In this document: one piece after another, positions 1 to 8,851 of the stretch
Position numbering within the stretch: the first letter of the stretch is position 1
Layout of the letters: each line of letters opens with the position of its first letter
From: Verrucomicrobiota bacterium
Lineage (GTDB): Bacteria > Verrucomicrobiota > Verrucomicrobiia > Chthoniobacterales > JAFAMB01
Assembly (NCBI GenBank): GCA_019247695.1
Contig: JAFBAP010000089.1
Coordinates: forward strand, 1-59,637
Direction: 5' to 3'
DNA length: 59,637 bases
The notes under the pieces: model-generated
What the model was told of the DNA's origin: nothing
Database searches by the model: none
The model's input: the letters and a program-made list of their open reading frames with translations, nothing else
Translations under genes and position numbers: made by a program

Positions 1-199
1 CGCCGAACTCCGAACGCCGAACTCCGAACGCCGAACGCCGAACTCCGAACGCTTTCCCCTTCTTCCTCTTCCTCTTCCTCTTCCCGCCGTGGTCGCCGTG
101 GCTCGCCGTGTTCGCCGTGTGAACTCTTACGTTGCGCCCGCCAAACCCGCTGTGCCCGCCGTGTGACCGAACTCCGAACTCCGAACTCCGAACTCCGAA
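1..199. repeat. Intergenic mosaic repeat: A heptamers, pyrimidine tract, B, A
   Basis: Positions 1-50 are CCGAACT/CCGAACG heptamers (word A). Positions 51-83 are a TTCCTC-rich tract. Positions 84-166 are word B, a 9-base-period CGCCGTGGT-like array followed by GTGCCCGCC-like units. Positions 167-199 are four more CCGAACT copies plus one degenerate copy. The array stops two bases before the nudC stop codon. The window edge truncates it on the left. Confidence 0.9.
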
Positions 200-200
200 A

Positions 201-1130
201 CTACCCGTTACGCATATTGAGCCATGCACGGATCAACCGCCGGGCGATGGTGTCCAGATGCGGGTAACGGAGGTCGAGCCGGGCCATCAAGGCATTGGTT
301 TCATCGACGTCGAACCACCGGACTTCGGCCAGTTCCGGCGCGCACACGATGTCGGTATTGATCGCCTCCGCGTGAAACCCAAGCATTAACGATTGGGGAA
401 AGGGCCAGGGCTGCGACCCGAAATACCGCAGGTTGGTTACGTCAATGCAGGTTTCCTCTTTGACCTCGCGAATGACGGCTTGTTCGACGGTTTCTCCAGC
501 TTCCACAAACCCGGCCAGCGTTGAGAAGATTCCTTCCGGCCAACTGGGCTGGCGCCCCAGGAGGCACCGGTTTTCGTTGTGCACCAGCATGATCGTTGCC
601 GGGTCGCTGCGCGGAAAGATCTGGGTCTTGCACGATTCATTGGTGCACACCATGACATGGCCCGCTTCGCCGGGACGGGTCGGTGAGGCGCAGACATGGC
701 AGAAACGCTGGCTGGCGTGCCAATGCATGATCGCACGAACGTAGAAAAGCAGCCCGCGATCCGCCGCGGTGAGTTGCCCCTGATAACTTCGAAGGTGGCC
801 GAAAAAGGCGGCGGACTCGGTGAGCTGCAACTGGTCGAGCGCTTCGCGCTGGGTTTCAGCCCGAGCGGACAGGTCTAACGCAAACAAAGCCTGGTCATCA
901 GCCTGGGTCCCAAGGAATACGATCGGGGCCGAATCAAAAGCCTGGGCTTCAAGGCGGACCGCGAGCGGTGGACGATTGCCGTCGTTCGCGAAAAGGTTTT
1001 GGCCTTTCCAGTATGGAACCATCCAGGCCGGCGCTTCAAACTGGCCGGACAGCCACCCTGAGTCGAGTCGCCGGTGCGAAGCCCGGTCGAACTTGTGAAG
1101 CAAAGGGTCCAGCGCCGTAACTTTAGCCAT
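201..1130 (-). CDS. nudC: NAD+ diphosphatase NudC (Nudix hydrolase with zinc ribbon)
   Basis: The 309-residue protein matches the NudC family, which hydrolyses NADH/NAD+ to NMN and AMP and can remove NAD caps from RNA. A zinc ribbon uses Cys144, Cys147, Cys162 and Cys167. The Nudix box begins at Gly207 and keeps the REVxEE core, but the usual Gly after EE-x is Cys228 (REVKEETC). The NudC hallmark SQPWPFPQS follows at 239-247. It is the last gene of a minus-strand run with the AIM24 and GreA-like genes, 110 bases after the AIM24 start codon. The final codons read ATG CGT AAC GGG TAG, which looks like the GGGTAAC heptamer of the intergenic repeats, so the repeat may supply the stop. Confidence 0.95.
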   Translation of the reverse strand: MAKVTALDPLLHKFDRASHRRLDSGWLSGQFEAPAWMVPYWKGQNLFANDGNRPPLAVRLEAQAFDSAPIVFLGTQADDQALFALDLSARAETQREALDQLQLTESAAFFGHLRSYQGQLTAADRGLLFYVRAIMHWHASQRFCHVCASPTRPGEAGHVMVCTNESCKTQIFPRSDPATIMLVHNENRCLLGRQPSWPEGIFSTLAGFVEAGETVEQAVIREVKEETCIDVTNLRYFGSQPWPFPQSLMLGFHAEAINTDIVCAPELAEVRWFDVDETNALMARLDLRYPHLDTIARRLIRAWLNMRNG

Positions 1131-1240
1131 GCGCTATCTTTTTACATCGTGTGATCCATCCCGCAACCATGCATGCATGGACGACGGCAGCCTACGAGTG
1201 CCGCTTTTCCCCGCTTGGCCGGGCATCCCGGGGCACGAGT

Positions 1241-1999
1241 TCATTTTGAACCCAGGTTTCGCAGGAGCGCGCCGAGGATGCCACCGGCGCCGGCGCTTTC
1301 GACCCGTTCGATGGTCCTGGGCAGATAAGGCGACAATGCGTGCGCCAGGTTTGCGAGGGGTAACGACTGCAGCCAGATCCGGCCGGGGCCGGTCAAGGCA
1401 GCCAGAAAAATGCCGTCGCCTCCGAACAGCAGGTTTTTGATGCCGGGAATCCGGGTGATGCTGAAATTGACGGTCGCGTCAAACATGCCGACGTGACCCG
1501 GGTGCACGCGTAACGTTTCACCCGGTCCGAGGTCGTAGCTGACCACCTCGCCGTCCAGTTCGATCCACGCTTCCCCGGCTCCCGTTACCTGTTGCAGCAG
1601 AAAACCCTCTCCGCCAAAAATGCCGGCGCCGAGCGACTGCTGGAAACCGACCGAGAGTTGGACGCCGGGTGTCCCGCAGAGGAATCCGTGCCGATGGACC
1701 AGATAACTTTTCGCGGGTGTGACCGCGATCGGCAGGATGTGTCCGGGAACGCGCGTTGCGAACGCCAGCAAACCAGGTTCACCGTGCGCCGAGTATCGGG
1801 TCATGAAAAGCGAGCCGCCGCCTGCCAACCGTCTGAACGCGCCGAAAATGCCGCCGGAGCCCCCGAGTTGCGCGCTGGTCTGCAGCGTGATGGATGCACT
1901 CATCCAGGATAACTCGCCGGACACCGCCACCACGCTTTCGCCCGGCGCCAGTTGAAACTCCAGGACCGGCAGCGTGGTACCGATAATTCGATGGTTCAT
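1241..1999 (-). CDS. AIM24 / TIGR00266 family protein
   Basis: This 252-residue protein resembles the TIGR00266/AIM24 family (former DUF124), a beta-rich fold of uncertain bacterial function. Family-like features are the N-terminal LAPGESVVAVSGELSWMS stretch, a glycine-rich GGSGGIFGAFRRLAGG segment near residue 50, and repeated G-GIF-GG-G turns. No signal peptide or membrane helix is visible, so it is probably cytosolic. It sits 86 bases downstream of the GreA-like gene and upstream of nudC on the same strand, possibly cotranscribed. No catalytic residues can be named. Confidence 0.8.
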   Translation of the reverse strand: MNHRIIGTTLPVLEFQLAPGESVVAVSGELSWMSASITLQTSAQLGGSGGIFGAFRRLAGGGSLFMTRYSAHGEPGLLAFATRVPGHILPIAVTPAKSYLVHRHGFLCGTPGVQLSVGFQQSLGAGIFGGEGFLLQQVTGAGEAWIELDGEVVSYDLGPGETLRVHPGHVGMFDATVNFSITRIPGIKNLLFGGDGIFLAALTGPGRIWLQSLPLANLAHALSPYLPRTIERVESAGAGGILGALLRNLGSK

Positions 2000-2085
2000 G
2001 CGCGCTTATGTACGGCAACCGGCGCGGCCTGACGAGACATCATTCCCATTCGGTCGCAGGAGACGGCACGCCGCACCACGGGGAG

Positions 2086-2661
2086 TCAAGCTTCGCCGGT
2101 TTCCGGTTGTAAACTGGGAAAAACGCGGAAGATCTCCTCGCGCGTCGGCCGGCGAACCGAGGCCACGTCGATTTCCTGGCGCCGGCCGTTGATTTCCGCG
2201 GTGAATCGTTCCCCCGTTTTCCGGCCGAGCAAGGCTTTTCCGAGGGGTGAATTGTATGGTATCGGAACCAGGTCACCTTCCTCGGGCAGGTGGTTGTCGC
2301 GTGCGCCGGCCACCAGAAAACTGTCGGTTGCGCCGTTCCAGTCGAGCGTTACCACGGTTCCGATCTCGATTTGGGCAACCGCGGGAGCGGCCGGGTCGGA
2401 CGGCACCCAGCTGAGCGGATCGACCAGGGTGTGTCCCTGGGCAATCAGATCGTTCATTTCACGGGTCAGGCGGCGCTGGATTCGCCCCATGGTCCGGAAC
2501 TTTTCTTTGGCGGCCTGGTAAGGGGCATTTTCGCTCAGGTCTCCGTCCAGCTTGGCAACCTTTGCCTCGCGCAGGGCGGCGTTCTTCTGGGCGACGGTGT
2601 CCTCAAAACGGTCGCCCAGGGCCCATGCGCTCACCGTCGAAAGGATGATTTTGTCTGGCAT
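2086..2661 (-). CDS. greA: Transcript cleavage factor, GreA/GreB family
   Basis: The 191-residue protein has the two-domain Gre layout. The N-terminal coiled coil carries the acidic tip GDLSENA at residues 40-46, where Asp41 and Glu44 would coordinate Mg2+ in the RNA polymerase active site during backtracked-RNA cleavage. A C-terminal FKBP-like domain has the typical SPLGKALLGRKTGE stretch around 138-151. It is about 30 residues longer than typical GreA, with extra sequence at both ends. It lies between the GH13 gene and the AIM24 gene on the minus strand. GreA and GreB cannot be separated from sequence alone. Confidence 0.88.
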   Translation of the reverse strand: MPDKIILSTVSAWALGDRFEDTVAQKNAALREAKVAKLDGDLSENAPYQAAKEKFRTMGRIQRRLTREMNDLIAQGHTLVDPLSWVPSDPAAPAVAQIEIGTVVTLDWNGATDSFLVAGARDNHLPEEGDLVPIPYNSPLGKALLGRKTGERFTAEINGRRQEIDVASVRRPTREEIFRVFPSLQPETGEA

Positions 2662-2786
2662 AATTCGTCTTCAACAGGCTTGCGCGGGAGCAATCCATGG
2701 AGATTTTACGGGCCGGTTCCCTGCAGACCCGCGTTAGGCTCTCCCCTATCCGCCCGTCACCTTAGACGTTACGCCGGCTCTGAGCT

Positions 2787-4463
2787 TCAACTCTTCAGCC
2801 GCAGCCAGGAAAAGCCGTACGGGGCGAGTTTCACCTTGATCTTTCCGTCTTTGACAGATTCCATCGGCAATTCGTCGAAAAGGTAAAGAAAGCGGATGAA
2901 CCGTTCGTCCCAGAGGTGAACCGTCACTTCCACCGGTTTGCCGGCGAAATTATGCACGGCCAGCAGCGCATTTCGGTTCTCGTCTTCACAGGCATGGGCA
3001 AACACGTGGCTGGGACAATCGTTTTCCACGAACCGGAAATTACCTTCGCCGATCTCAGGGTATTCCTTCCGGGTGCGTATCAACCGCTCGAGCGCGTTGA
3101 GTAACGAGTCCGGCTGGCGTCGCTGGGTCTGAACGTTCACCTTGCGATAATCAAACGGCCCGGAGCTGACGAGGGGACGCCGCAACTGGCTCGGCGGAGC
3201 GGATGAAAATCCGGCATTCCGGTCGGGTGACCACTGCATGGGCGTGCGCACGCTGTAACGCTCTTCCTGTTTAAGGTCATCGCCCATCCCGATCTCATCG
3301 CCGTACCAAATGACCGGCGTACCCGGCAGCGAGAAGATCAGGCTGTAGCCGAGCATTTGCCGCGCGAGGTTTCCATCCAGCATCGGTGCCAACCGCCGGC
3401 GGATACCCCGGTCGTAGAGCTGCATTTCCGGCTTCGGCCCGAAAGCTTCAAAACAAAGCTCACGTTCGATGTTGCTCAGCCGGCTAAGGTCCAATTCATC
3501 ATGGTTGCGCAGGAAATAGGCAAAATGGCAACCGCCGGGCAGCTTGGGCAACTGGAGCAGGCTGCGGGTCAGCGGCTCGGGTGACTCCTGAGCCATCGCG
3601 AGGAACAGGTGCGGGTTAACGAAGAAATTAAGCACCATGTGCATGCGCTCGCCGCGATTGCCGAAGAAATGCAGCATCTGGTCCGGAAGCACGTTCGCCT
3701 CAGCCAGCAGGATCGCGTTGCCGGTGCGCCACGACAGGAAACTGCGCAGTTCATCAAGAAATGTGAATTCCTCGTGGGGCCGCTTGTCGGCGTCCGCCCC
3801 CTTATAGGCGATCACGAACGGCGTGGCGTCCACCCGGAAACCCGACACGCCGAGGGCCAGCCAGAACCCCATGATCTTTTTGATTTCCGCACGAACGGCC
3901 GGGTGAGCCGTGTTCAGGTCGGGTTGATAGTCATAGAACCGGTGAAAGTAGTAGGCTTTGGCCAGCCGGTCGTAATGCCACACGGAGCGCTGTTTCCCCG
4001 GAAAAACCACTTGGTCGCTCGTGTTGCCGGGTTCATCCTTTCGCCAGACGTAATAGTCGTGGTACTGCGGGCGGCCGCGCCGGGCCGCCTGGAACCACGG
4101 GTGCTGGTCCGAGGTGTGGTTGACCACCAGATCGATGATGACCCGGATCCCGCGGTCCTGGGCCTCGTGCATGAAAGCAACGAAATCGCCGAGATCGCCC
4201 AGGGCCGGATGGACGTTGATATAATCGGTGATGTCGTAGCCGTTGTCGCGCCCGGGCGACGGGTAAAACGGCAGAAGCCAGACGCAGTTTACGCCGAGGC
4301 CGGCAAGGTAACTCAGGCCTTGTTGCAGCCCGATAAAGTCGCCGATCCCGTCCCCGTTCCCATCCTTGAAAGTATCGACGTCCACACAATAAATGACCGC
4401 GTTCTTGAACCAGCGACTTTCCATGGTGGCAAGGGGAATGGAATGCATGCGGGAGCGATCCAC
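2787..4463 (-). CDS. treS: Trehalose synthase-like GH13 alpha-amylase family enzyme
   Basis: This 558-residue enzyme is a GH13 (beta/alpha)8-barrel most like trehalose synthase, which interconverts maltose and trehalose. The start has the WFKNAVIY motif and the DGNGDGIGDF calcium-type loop. Other marks are DLVVNHTS (111-118), the nucleophile Asp212 in GFRVDA, the acid/base Glu255 in LLAEAN, and the transition-state Asp322 in RNHDEL. A beta-sandwich domain follows from about residue 470. Translation could begin at Met14 (position 4424), just before the conserved region. No maltokinase domain is fused and no GlgE or TreY/TreZ gene is nearby, so a related amylase or glucosidase specificity remains possible. 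Confidence 0.8.
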   Translation of the reverse strand: MDRSRMHSIPLATMESRWFKNAVIYCVDVDTFKDGNGDGIGDFIGLQQGLSYLAGLGVNCVWLLPFYPSPGRDNGYDITDYINVHPALGDLGDFVAFMHEAQDRGIRVIIDLVVNHTSDQHPWFQAARRGRPQYHDYYVWRKDEPGNTSDQVVFPGKQRSVWHYDRLAKAYYFHRFYDYQPDLNTAHPAVRAEIKKIMGFWLALGVSGFRVDATPFVIAYKGADADKRPHEEFTFLDELRSFLSWRTGNAILLAEANVLPDQMLHFFGNRGERMHMVLNFFVNPHLFLAMAQESPEPLTRSLLQLPKLPGGCHFAYFLRNHDELDLSRLSNIERELCFEAFGPKPEMQLYDRGIRRRLAPMLDGNLARQMLGYSLIFSLPGTPVIWYGDEIGMGDDLKQEERYSVRTPMQWSPDRNAGFSSAPPSQLRRPLVSSGPFDYRKVNVQTQRRQPDSLLNALERLIRTRKEYPEIGEGNFRFVENDCPSHVFAHACEDENRNALLAVHNFAGKPVEVTVHLWDERFIRFLYLFDELPMESVKDGKIKVKLAPYGFSWLRLKS

Positions 4464-4688
4464 GCTTTCACAGATCTTTTCGGATTAGAAGAGGATTCGG
4501 CAGCGCATATTTACCGGCACGCCGAGGAATGGAGCGCCTACGTTCAGAAGCGCCAGTCGCTCATGGCCTGACAGGGTTGAATCCCTACCGGATCCGCGCT
4601 GATTTTCAGGCACCGGGCCTACCCGGATTACAGAGGCCGGACGACCGGTCCGGCTCACTTGTTCTGTTTTTGTCAGCACACAAGGTTT

Positions 4689-5303
4689 ATGGAGAACCGA
4701 AATCAAACCGCGCAAGACAATGCCCCCGGGCAGCCCAGCCAGACCGACATGATCCTTGGACGACCGGCCGATCAGGCGCCCAAAGACGTTGTTGCGGCAG
4801 TGGCGCCGGACCAGATCGACCCGGTGCTTCGGCCGCGTTACCAACAGCTTTTACAGCTACGCGATGACCTCATCGATCAGGAAAACAACCTGCAGGCGCA
4901 GGGCGAAGAGGTGCAACCGAAGGACCGGCAACAGGCGGATGCGGAGTCGGCCACCGTCATCAACCTTCGCGACATGGCGTTTGCCCGCGCCATGACTTAC
5001 AACGAGTTAATCGAAGAAGTAAACGAGGCGCTGGGCCGGATCGAGGGCGGCACCTACGGCCGTTGCGAATTGACCGGCAAACCGATTCCCGCCGAACGGC
5101 TTGACGCCATTCCCTGGACACGATTCACGGCCGAAGCCGAAGCGCAACTGGAAAGGGAAGGTCAGGCGCCGGCCCAGTTCCGTTTTCCTGACGCCGGGCG
5201 GCTCAAAGGCAGCTCGGAGACGATCGAGCTTAGCGGCGGCAACGAGACGCAGACCACCGAGGAAGGACCCGCCTCTCCTTCGCAATCCGAAGAAAAGAGA
5301 TAA
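4689..5303 (+). CDS. DksA/TraR-like protein with a degenerate zinc finger
   Basis: The C-terminal half resembles DksA/TraR RNA polymerase-binding factors. An alpha-helical coiled-coil region (about 48-118) leads to IEGGTYGRCELTGKPIP and then RLDAIPWTRF. In canonical members this finger has four cysteines. Here only Cys126 remains, and the distal CxxC pair is replaced by TAEAEA, so zinc binding is unlikely. The 204-residue form starts at the ATG at 4689, preceded by AAGG; an in-frame ATG at 4659 would add ten cysteine- and phenylalanine-rich residues. The C-terminal 45 residues are acidic and low in complexity. The last codons (GAAGAAAAGAGATAA) merge into a word-D/C-like repeat. The gene diverges from the GH13 gene. 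Confidence 0.8.
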   Translation: MENRNQTAQDNAPGQPSQTDMILGRPADQAPKDVVAAVAPDQIDPVLRPRYQQLLQLRDDLIDQENNLQAQGEEVQPKDRQQADAESATVINLRDMAFARAMTYNELIEEVNEALGRIEGGTYGRCELTGKPIPAERLDAIPWTRFTAEAEAQLEREGQAPAQFRFPDAGRLKGSSETIELSGGNETQTTEEGPASPSQSEEKR

Positions 5304-5410
5304 AACGTCCACAGATTACGCAGATTAAAGGGATTAAGGATTCACCCCGGCATGCCGGCTTCCACCCGACACTCGGCACTCGGCACTCAACACTCGGCAC
5401 CCGGCACTCC
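5304..5410. repeat. Intergenic mosaic repeat: C fragment and G heptamers
   Basis: Positions 5308-5326 are a word-C copy (CCACAGATT unit). Positions 5365-5410 carry heptamer-like CACTCGG/CACCCGG units of word G. The spacer separates two convergent genes. The downstream MFS gene ends on AAC GGG TGA, which resembles the repeat word GGGTAAC/GGGTGAC. Confidence 0.8.
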
Positions 5411-6886
5411 TCACCCGTTGTTGGCTGCGCCGCGCGCGTCACCGATGTTCACCTGCACTGAGCTGACGCGTTTACGCCCGGCCATTTCCTCGCCCGCTTC
5501 AGGCGGTAACCGGGCGAAACTGATGGCGGACCACAGTGAAATCAGACCCACCAGCAGGAACGCAAACGGAAAATCCGCGGCCGACAACCTCGTGTGCCCG
5601 TGTAGCGCCATGGTCGACTGGAGCGTCGACGCAGCCACCGTAATGCCGAGGCTGAGGGAAACCTGCTGGGCTACACTTGCAAAACTGGTTGCGGCACTCA
5701 TGCGAGGTTGTTCGACCTCGGCATAGCTGATGGCGTTGATGCAGGTAAACTCCAGGGAACGGAAGAAGCCGCCCACGAAAAGGACCAAGACGATAATCGC
5801 GACCGGCGTCGTTTCGGCGAAGAGGGCAGGGGCGGCGATCAGCACGGCACTGATGATCGAGTTGACGACGAGCACCCGGCGGAAGCCATACCGCCGGAGG
5901 ATGCCGGCGGCCGCGGTTTTCATCCCCATCGCGCCGATCGCCGCGACGAAGGTCAACAGGCCGGAGTTCAGCGGGCTGAATCCGAAGCCGAGCTGCAGCA
6001 GCAAGGGCAACAGAAGCGGCATGGCGCCTACGCCGATGCGAAATAGCGAGCCGCCGGTAATGCCGGCGCGAAAAGTGGGAAGCCGCAGCAGGCTGAGGTC
6101 CAGAAGGGGAGTTTCGTCCCGGCACGCGTGCCACACGTAGAGCGCCGACAAGCCCAGGCCGGTCACGAGTAACGCTGCCGCCACCCACGGCGAAACGAAA
6201 CTAACGTCCATCACGGCGGCCCCCGAAACGACGGCCGCCAGGCCGACCCCGGAAAGCACAAAGCCGAGCGCGTCGAACGGGGGCACGTCGTCCGCCCGGA
6301 CATTCGGGATGTAAAGCGTTGCGAGAATCATCCCGAGCCCCGCAATCGGCAGGTTGATCCAGAAGATCCAGCGCCATGAAAAAAAGGTGGTGATAAACCC
6401 GCCGACGGGCGGCCCGATGACCGGCCCGAGCAAGGCAGGGATCGTCAACCAGGCAAGTGCACCGACTAACTCCGAACGTGGTACCGTGCGCAGAATGACT
6501 AATCGTCCCACCGGCACCATCATCGCGCCCCCGACTCCCTGAAGGGCTCGGGCCGCCACCAGGACCTGGACGTTGCCGGCAAACCCGCAAAAGGCTGATC
6601 CCAGAGCAAAGACCAGAATCGCAGCTCGGAAAACGATCCGAGCCCCGAACCGGTCTGCCGTCCAGCCGGACGCAGGGATGAAAACTGCCAGGGTAAGCAG
6701 GTAGGAGGTGAGCGCCAGCTTCAGCTGGATCGGGCTCTCGTGCATGTCATGGGCAATTGCCGGCAGCGCGGTCGACAGCACCGTCGCGTCAAGGTTTTCC
6801 ATGAACAATGCGCAAGCCACGATCAGGGGCACCAAAATCCTTAGAGGCAGGGTGCCATTCTCCTGAGCTCGAGCCAAAACCGCCAT
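5411..6886 (-). CDS. MFS drug exporter, DHA2 (EmrB/QacA-type) family
   Basis: The 491-residue polytopic membrane protein has the roughly 14 hydrophobic segments of DHA2 proton-driven exporters. The family-typical first helix ends MENLDATVLSTALP (about 29-42), followed by SGWTADRFGAR, a motif-A variant, and GVGGAMMVPVGR in the fourth to fifth helix region. A lipid, dye or drug substrate cannot be assigned. No HlyD-type adaptor or TolC gene is adjacent, so it probably works alone in the inner membrane. Its stop codon lies in repeat-like DNA, and a 361-base repeat-rich spacer lies upstream. Confidence 0.88.
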   Translation of the reverse strand: MAVLARAQENGTLPLRILVPLIVACALFMENLDATVLSTALPAIAHDMHESPIQLKLALTSYLLTLAVFIPASGWTADRFGARIVFRAAILVFALGSAFCGFAGNVQVLVAARALQGVGGAMMVPVGRLVILRTVPRSELVGALAWLTIPALLGPVIGPPVGGFITTFFSWRWIFWINLPIAGLGMILATLYIPNVRADDVPPFDALGFVLSGVGLAAVVSGAAVMDVSFVSPWVAAALLVTGLGLSALYVWHACRDETPLLDLSLLRLPTFRAGITGGSLFRIGVGAMPLLLPLLLQLGFGFSPLNSGLLTFVAAIGAMGMKTAAAGILRRYGFRRVLVVNSIISAVLIAAPALFAETTPVAIIVLVLFVGGFFRSLEFTCINAISYAEVEQPRMSAATSFASVAQQVSLSLGITVAASTLQSTMALHGHTRLSAADFPFAFLLVGLISLWSAISFARLPPEAGEEMAGRKRVSSVQVNIGDARGAANNG

Positions 6887-7247
6887 TCCTGTGTTAAGCC
6901 AATGTCACCGTCGAACTGCTTGCGCCAACAAATATTACTCGGGAACGTCCCTAGTACGGCACTCAGGCAGGGGTTAACGAGGAGCGAGTAAGCGGGCACG
7001 ACGACAGAGTTCACACGGTCACACGGCGGGCACAGTGGGTGGGGCGGGCACAACGTAAGAGTTCACACGGCGACCACGGCGGAAAGAGGAAAGGGTTCGG
7101 GGTTCGGAGCCGGGAGATGTCACGAATGAAGAGGGAACCGACGCCGTTGTGAGGTGTCCCTCTTAATCTGTGTCAATCTGTGTAATCTGTGGATGTTTTC
7201 TCTCTTTTCTGCGTTCTCTGCGTGTTCTGCGGATGATTTCTTGTTCG
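6887..7247. repeat. Intergenic mosaic repeat: B', A', C', D'
   Basis: This 361-base spacer has no credible gene. Word B in reverse (6992-7084) is followed by two or three reversed A heptamers (about 7095-7115), reversed C (7162-7194, TCTGTGTAATCTGTGG) and reversed D (7200-7240, TTCTGCGTTCTCTGCG). It lies upstream of the MFS gene and downstream of the Mla operon, both on the minus strand, so any promoter for the exporter lies in or next to the repeat. Confidence 0.9.
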
Positions 7248-7838
7248 TTACAGGGAGTGCGCGATGGCGCGGCTCAGCTCCATCAACTCTTCGCTGAGCA
7301 GCCGCGCCAGGCCCGCGTAATCACCCGGTTGCCACCCTGACCGGCGCGCTTCGAAACTGCGGCCGGCGATCGGGTCGGTGCCGTTGGCCGCGAGGACCTG
7401 GTACCGGGCGGTGAGGATCACCTGGCCGGTATCGGTACCCTCGAAACGCTGCAACTGAATCGCCACGCTGTAAGAGGAATCGCCTGGTGGTGGAGAGGTG
7501 GGTGTAAACGACGTGGCCTGAACGTGCGCCACCCGGTTCAGACCCTCGGCCACCATCCTTGCAATCCCTTGATCCAGCGGCTCCGCCCATCGCGCTGAGC
7601 TGGCGTAGGCCACCTGGTTTCCTGCCCTGACCATCACCAGACTGTTCCTGGCGAGGTAGGCCGGAACCGCGACCCTCTGGACATAGACACTCGGACCGCC
7701 ATGGCTCCGGCCGTTGCCGCCCGCAGGCGGGGTAAGCAAATAAAATTGCGGCAACGGTTCCCTGGCGGCACAAGCCGCCAGAAAAAATGCCAGCGCCAGC
7801 CCGATGGCCCTGAGCTTGAATTTCCGTTCCCGTCTCAC
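7248..7838 (-). CDS. Outer-membrane lipoprotein of an Mla/Pqi lipid transporter (PqiC-like, ABC_trans_aux)
   Basis: The 196-residue protein begins with a lipoprotein signal peptide ending in the lipobox LAAC at about residues 19-22. It continues with the PqiC/DUF330 pattern FYLLTPP, YVQRVAVPAYLARNSLVMVR, YASSARWAEPLDQGIARMVAEGL and a C-terminal LSEELMELSRAI helix. PqiC-type lipoproteins dock MCE proteins to the outer membrane in lipid transport. It overlaps the MCE gene by four bases and is last in a four-gene operon. The hydrophobic and arginine-bearing motif order makes the assignment secure at family level. Confidence 0.88.
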   Translation of the reverse strand: MRRERKFKLRAIGLALAFFLAACAAREPLPQFYLLTPPAGGNGRSHGGPSVYVQRVAVPAYLARNSLVMVRAGNQVAYASSARWAEPLDQGIARMVAEGLNRVAHVQATSFTPTSPPPGDSSYSVAIQLQRFEGTDTGQVILTARYQVLAANGTDPIAGRSFEARRSGWQPGDYAGLARLLSEELMELSRAIAHSL

Positions 7839-8851
7839 GGCTGATCCTGGCGGGGCGGCTTACGGCCGAACAAAATCGAGTTCGGGTGTCGCTGCAGAAA
7901 ATCCGAAAGGTTCTGGATGGATGCTGCTGCGGCACTCAACTGCGAAAGGGAACTGTCCAATTGATACTGGAACCCGGAGTTCGGTTTAAGCATGGTGTTC
8001 AGGCTGCCCACCGTTTTCTGAATCGATGCCAGCGTCCGCTTGGCTTCATCCAGGGTCGGATTCAGATTTTTCGCAGCCGGGCTAAGTTCGGTGTCAAGGT
8101 TCTTGAGCGTCGCCGTCAATTGATCGAAAGACGTATGCAGGCTGGTGAGGACTCCTTTGACGTCCGGACCATTCACCAGCTTGTTGAGGGATTCAGTTGT
8201 CTCGTTGAGCGAAGCGCCTAGTTTTTCCAGTTGCATGGCGTCGATGCCCGTACGCGCGCTCGCCACCAGATCCTGGACGTTCTGTGCCAGAGCAAGAAAG
8301 TTGACGTTGCCCAGGTTGCTGACCGCTTTCGTTACGTTGGTCATGATGGCTTCGATGTCAGACGGTTCGCCCGGGATCATCAGGTAGCGTTCATCCCCCG
8401 ATTCCGGCGGGATAAGCAGCGGCGGTGCGTCCTTGTAAAAGTCGAGCGAGACGTAAAGCTGACCGCTGATCAGGCTCTCAAAATCCAGCTTTGCCCGCAA
8501 CCCGTTCTCGACCCGCTTCTCGTTCAACTGGCGGCTCGACAAGTCGATGGGGGCACCGGTGTGCTTCTCGACCAGACGGGTGTCAATGGCGTAAAACACC
8601 TTGACGAACGGCGGTTGGGTGGCACCGCGGAGACTGAGAGCGACCTTGCTGACCTGGCCCACGGTCACCCCCTTGAATTTAACGTTCGATCCTACCGTCA
8701 GGCCGTTTACCGATTGATTAAAGTAAGTAAGAAAAACCTGCTTTTCGGAAAACAGGTTCATGCTGCCGAAAAACACGATAGCGCCGACGGCGATGAGGAG
8801 GGCGCCGAGAACGAACGCCCCAATGAGGGTCGGATTAGCTTTTCGACTCAT
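7835..8851 (-). CDS. mlaD: MCE-domain lipid-binding protein (MlaD/PqiB type)
   Basis: This 338-residue protein has one N-terminal transmembrane anchor (residues 9-30) and one MCE domain. The domain shows the family pattern FNQSVNGLTVGSNVKFKGVTVGQV (given here as separate pieces VNGLTVGS and VKFKGVTVG) near residues 44-66. A long helical tail (about 175-315) probably forms the periplasmic needle or barrel seen in MCE complexes. It would bind phospholipid delivered by or to the permease. Its start lies 17 bases inside the end of the ATPase gene, typical of tight translational coupling. A single MCE domain favours MlaD-like over PqiB/YebT-like proteins. Confidence 0.9.
   Translation of the reverse strand: MSRKANPTLIGAFVLGALLIAVGAIVFFGSMNLFSEKQVFLTYFNQSVNGLTVGSNVKFKGVTVGQVSKVALSLRGATQPPFVKVFYAIDTRLVEKHTGAPIDLSSRQLNEKRVENGLRAKLDFESLISGQLYVSLDFYKDAPPLLIPPESGDERYLMIPGEPSDIEAIMTNVTKAVSNLGNVNFLALAQNVQDLVASARTGIDAMQLEKLGASLNETTESLNKLVNGPDVKGVLTSLHTSFDQLTATLKNLDTELSPAAKNLNPTLDEAKRTLASIQKTVGSLNTMLKPNSGFQYQLDSSLSQLSAAAASIQNLSDFLQRHPNSILFGRKPPRQDQP

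Noticed and set aside
3609-4571. Plus-strand open frame opposite the GH13 gene
   Set aside because: It is antisense to a gene with clear catalytic motifs, and long open antisense frames are common in GC-rich DNA.
6992-7240. Insertion sequence remnant
   Set aside because: No transposase frame, no terminal inverted repeat of IS type and no target duplication were visible; the content is the spacer word set.
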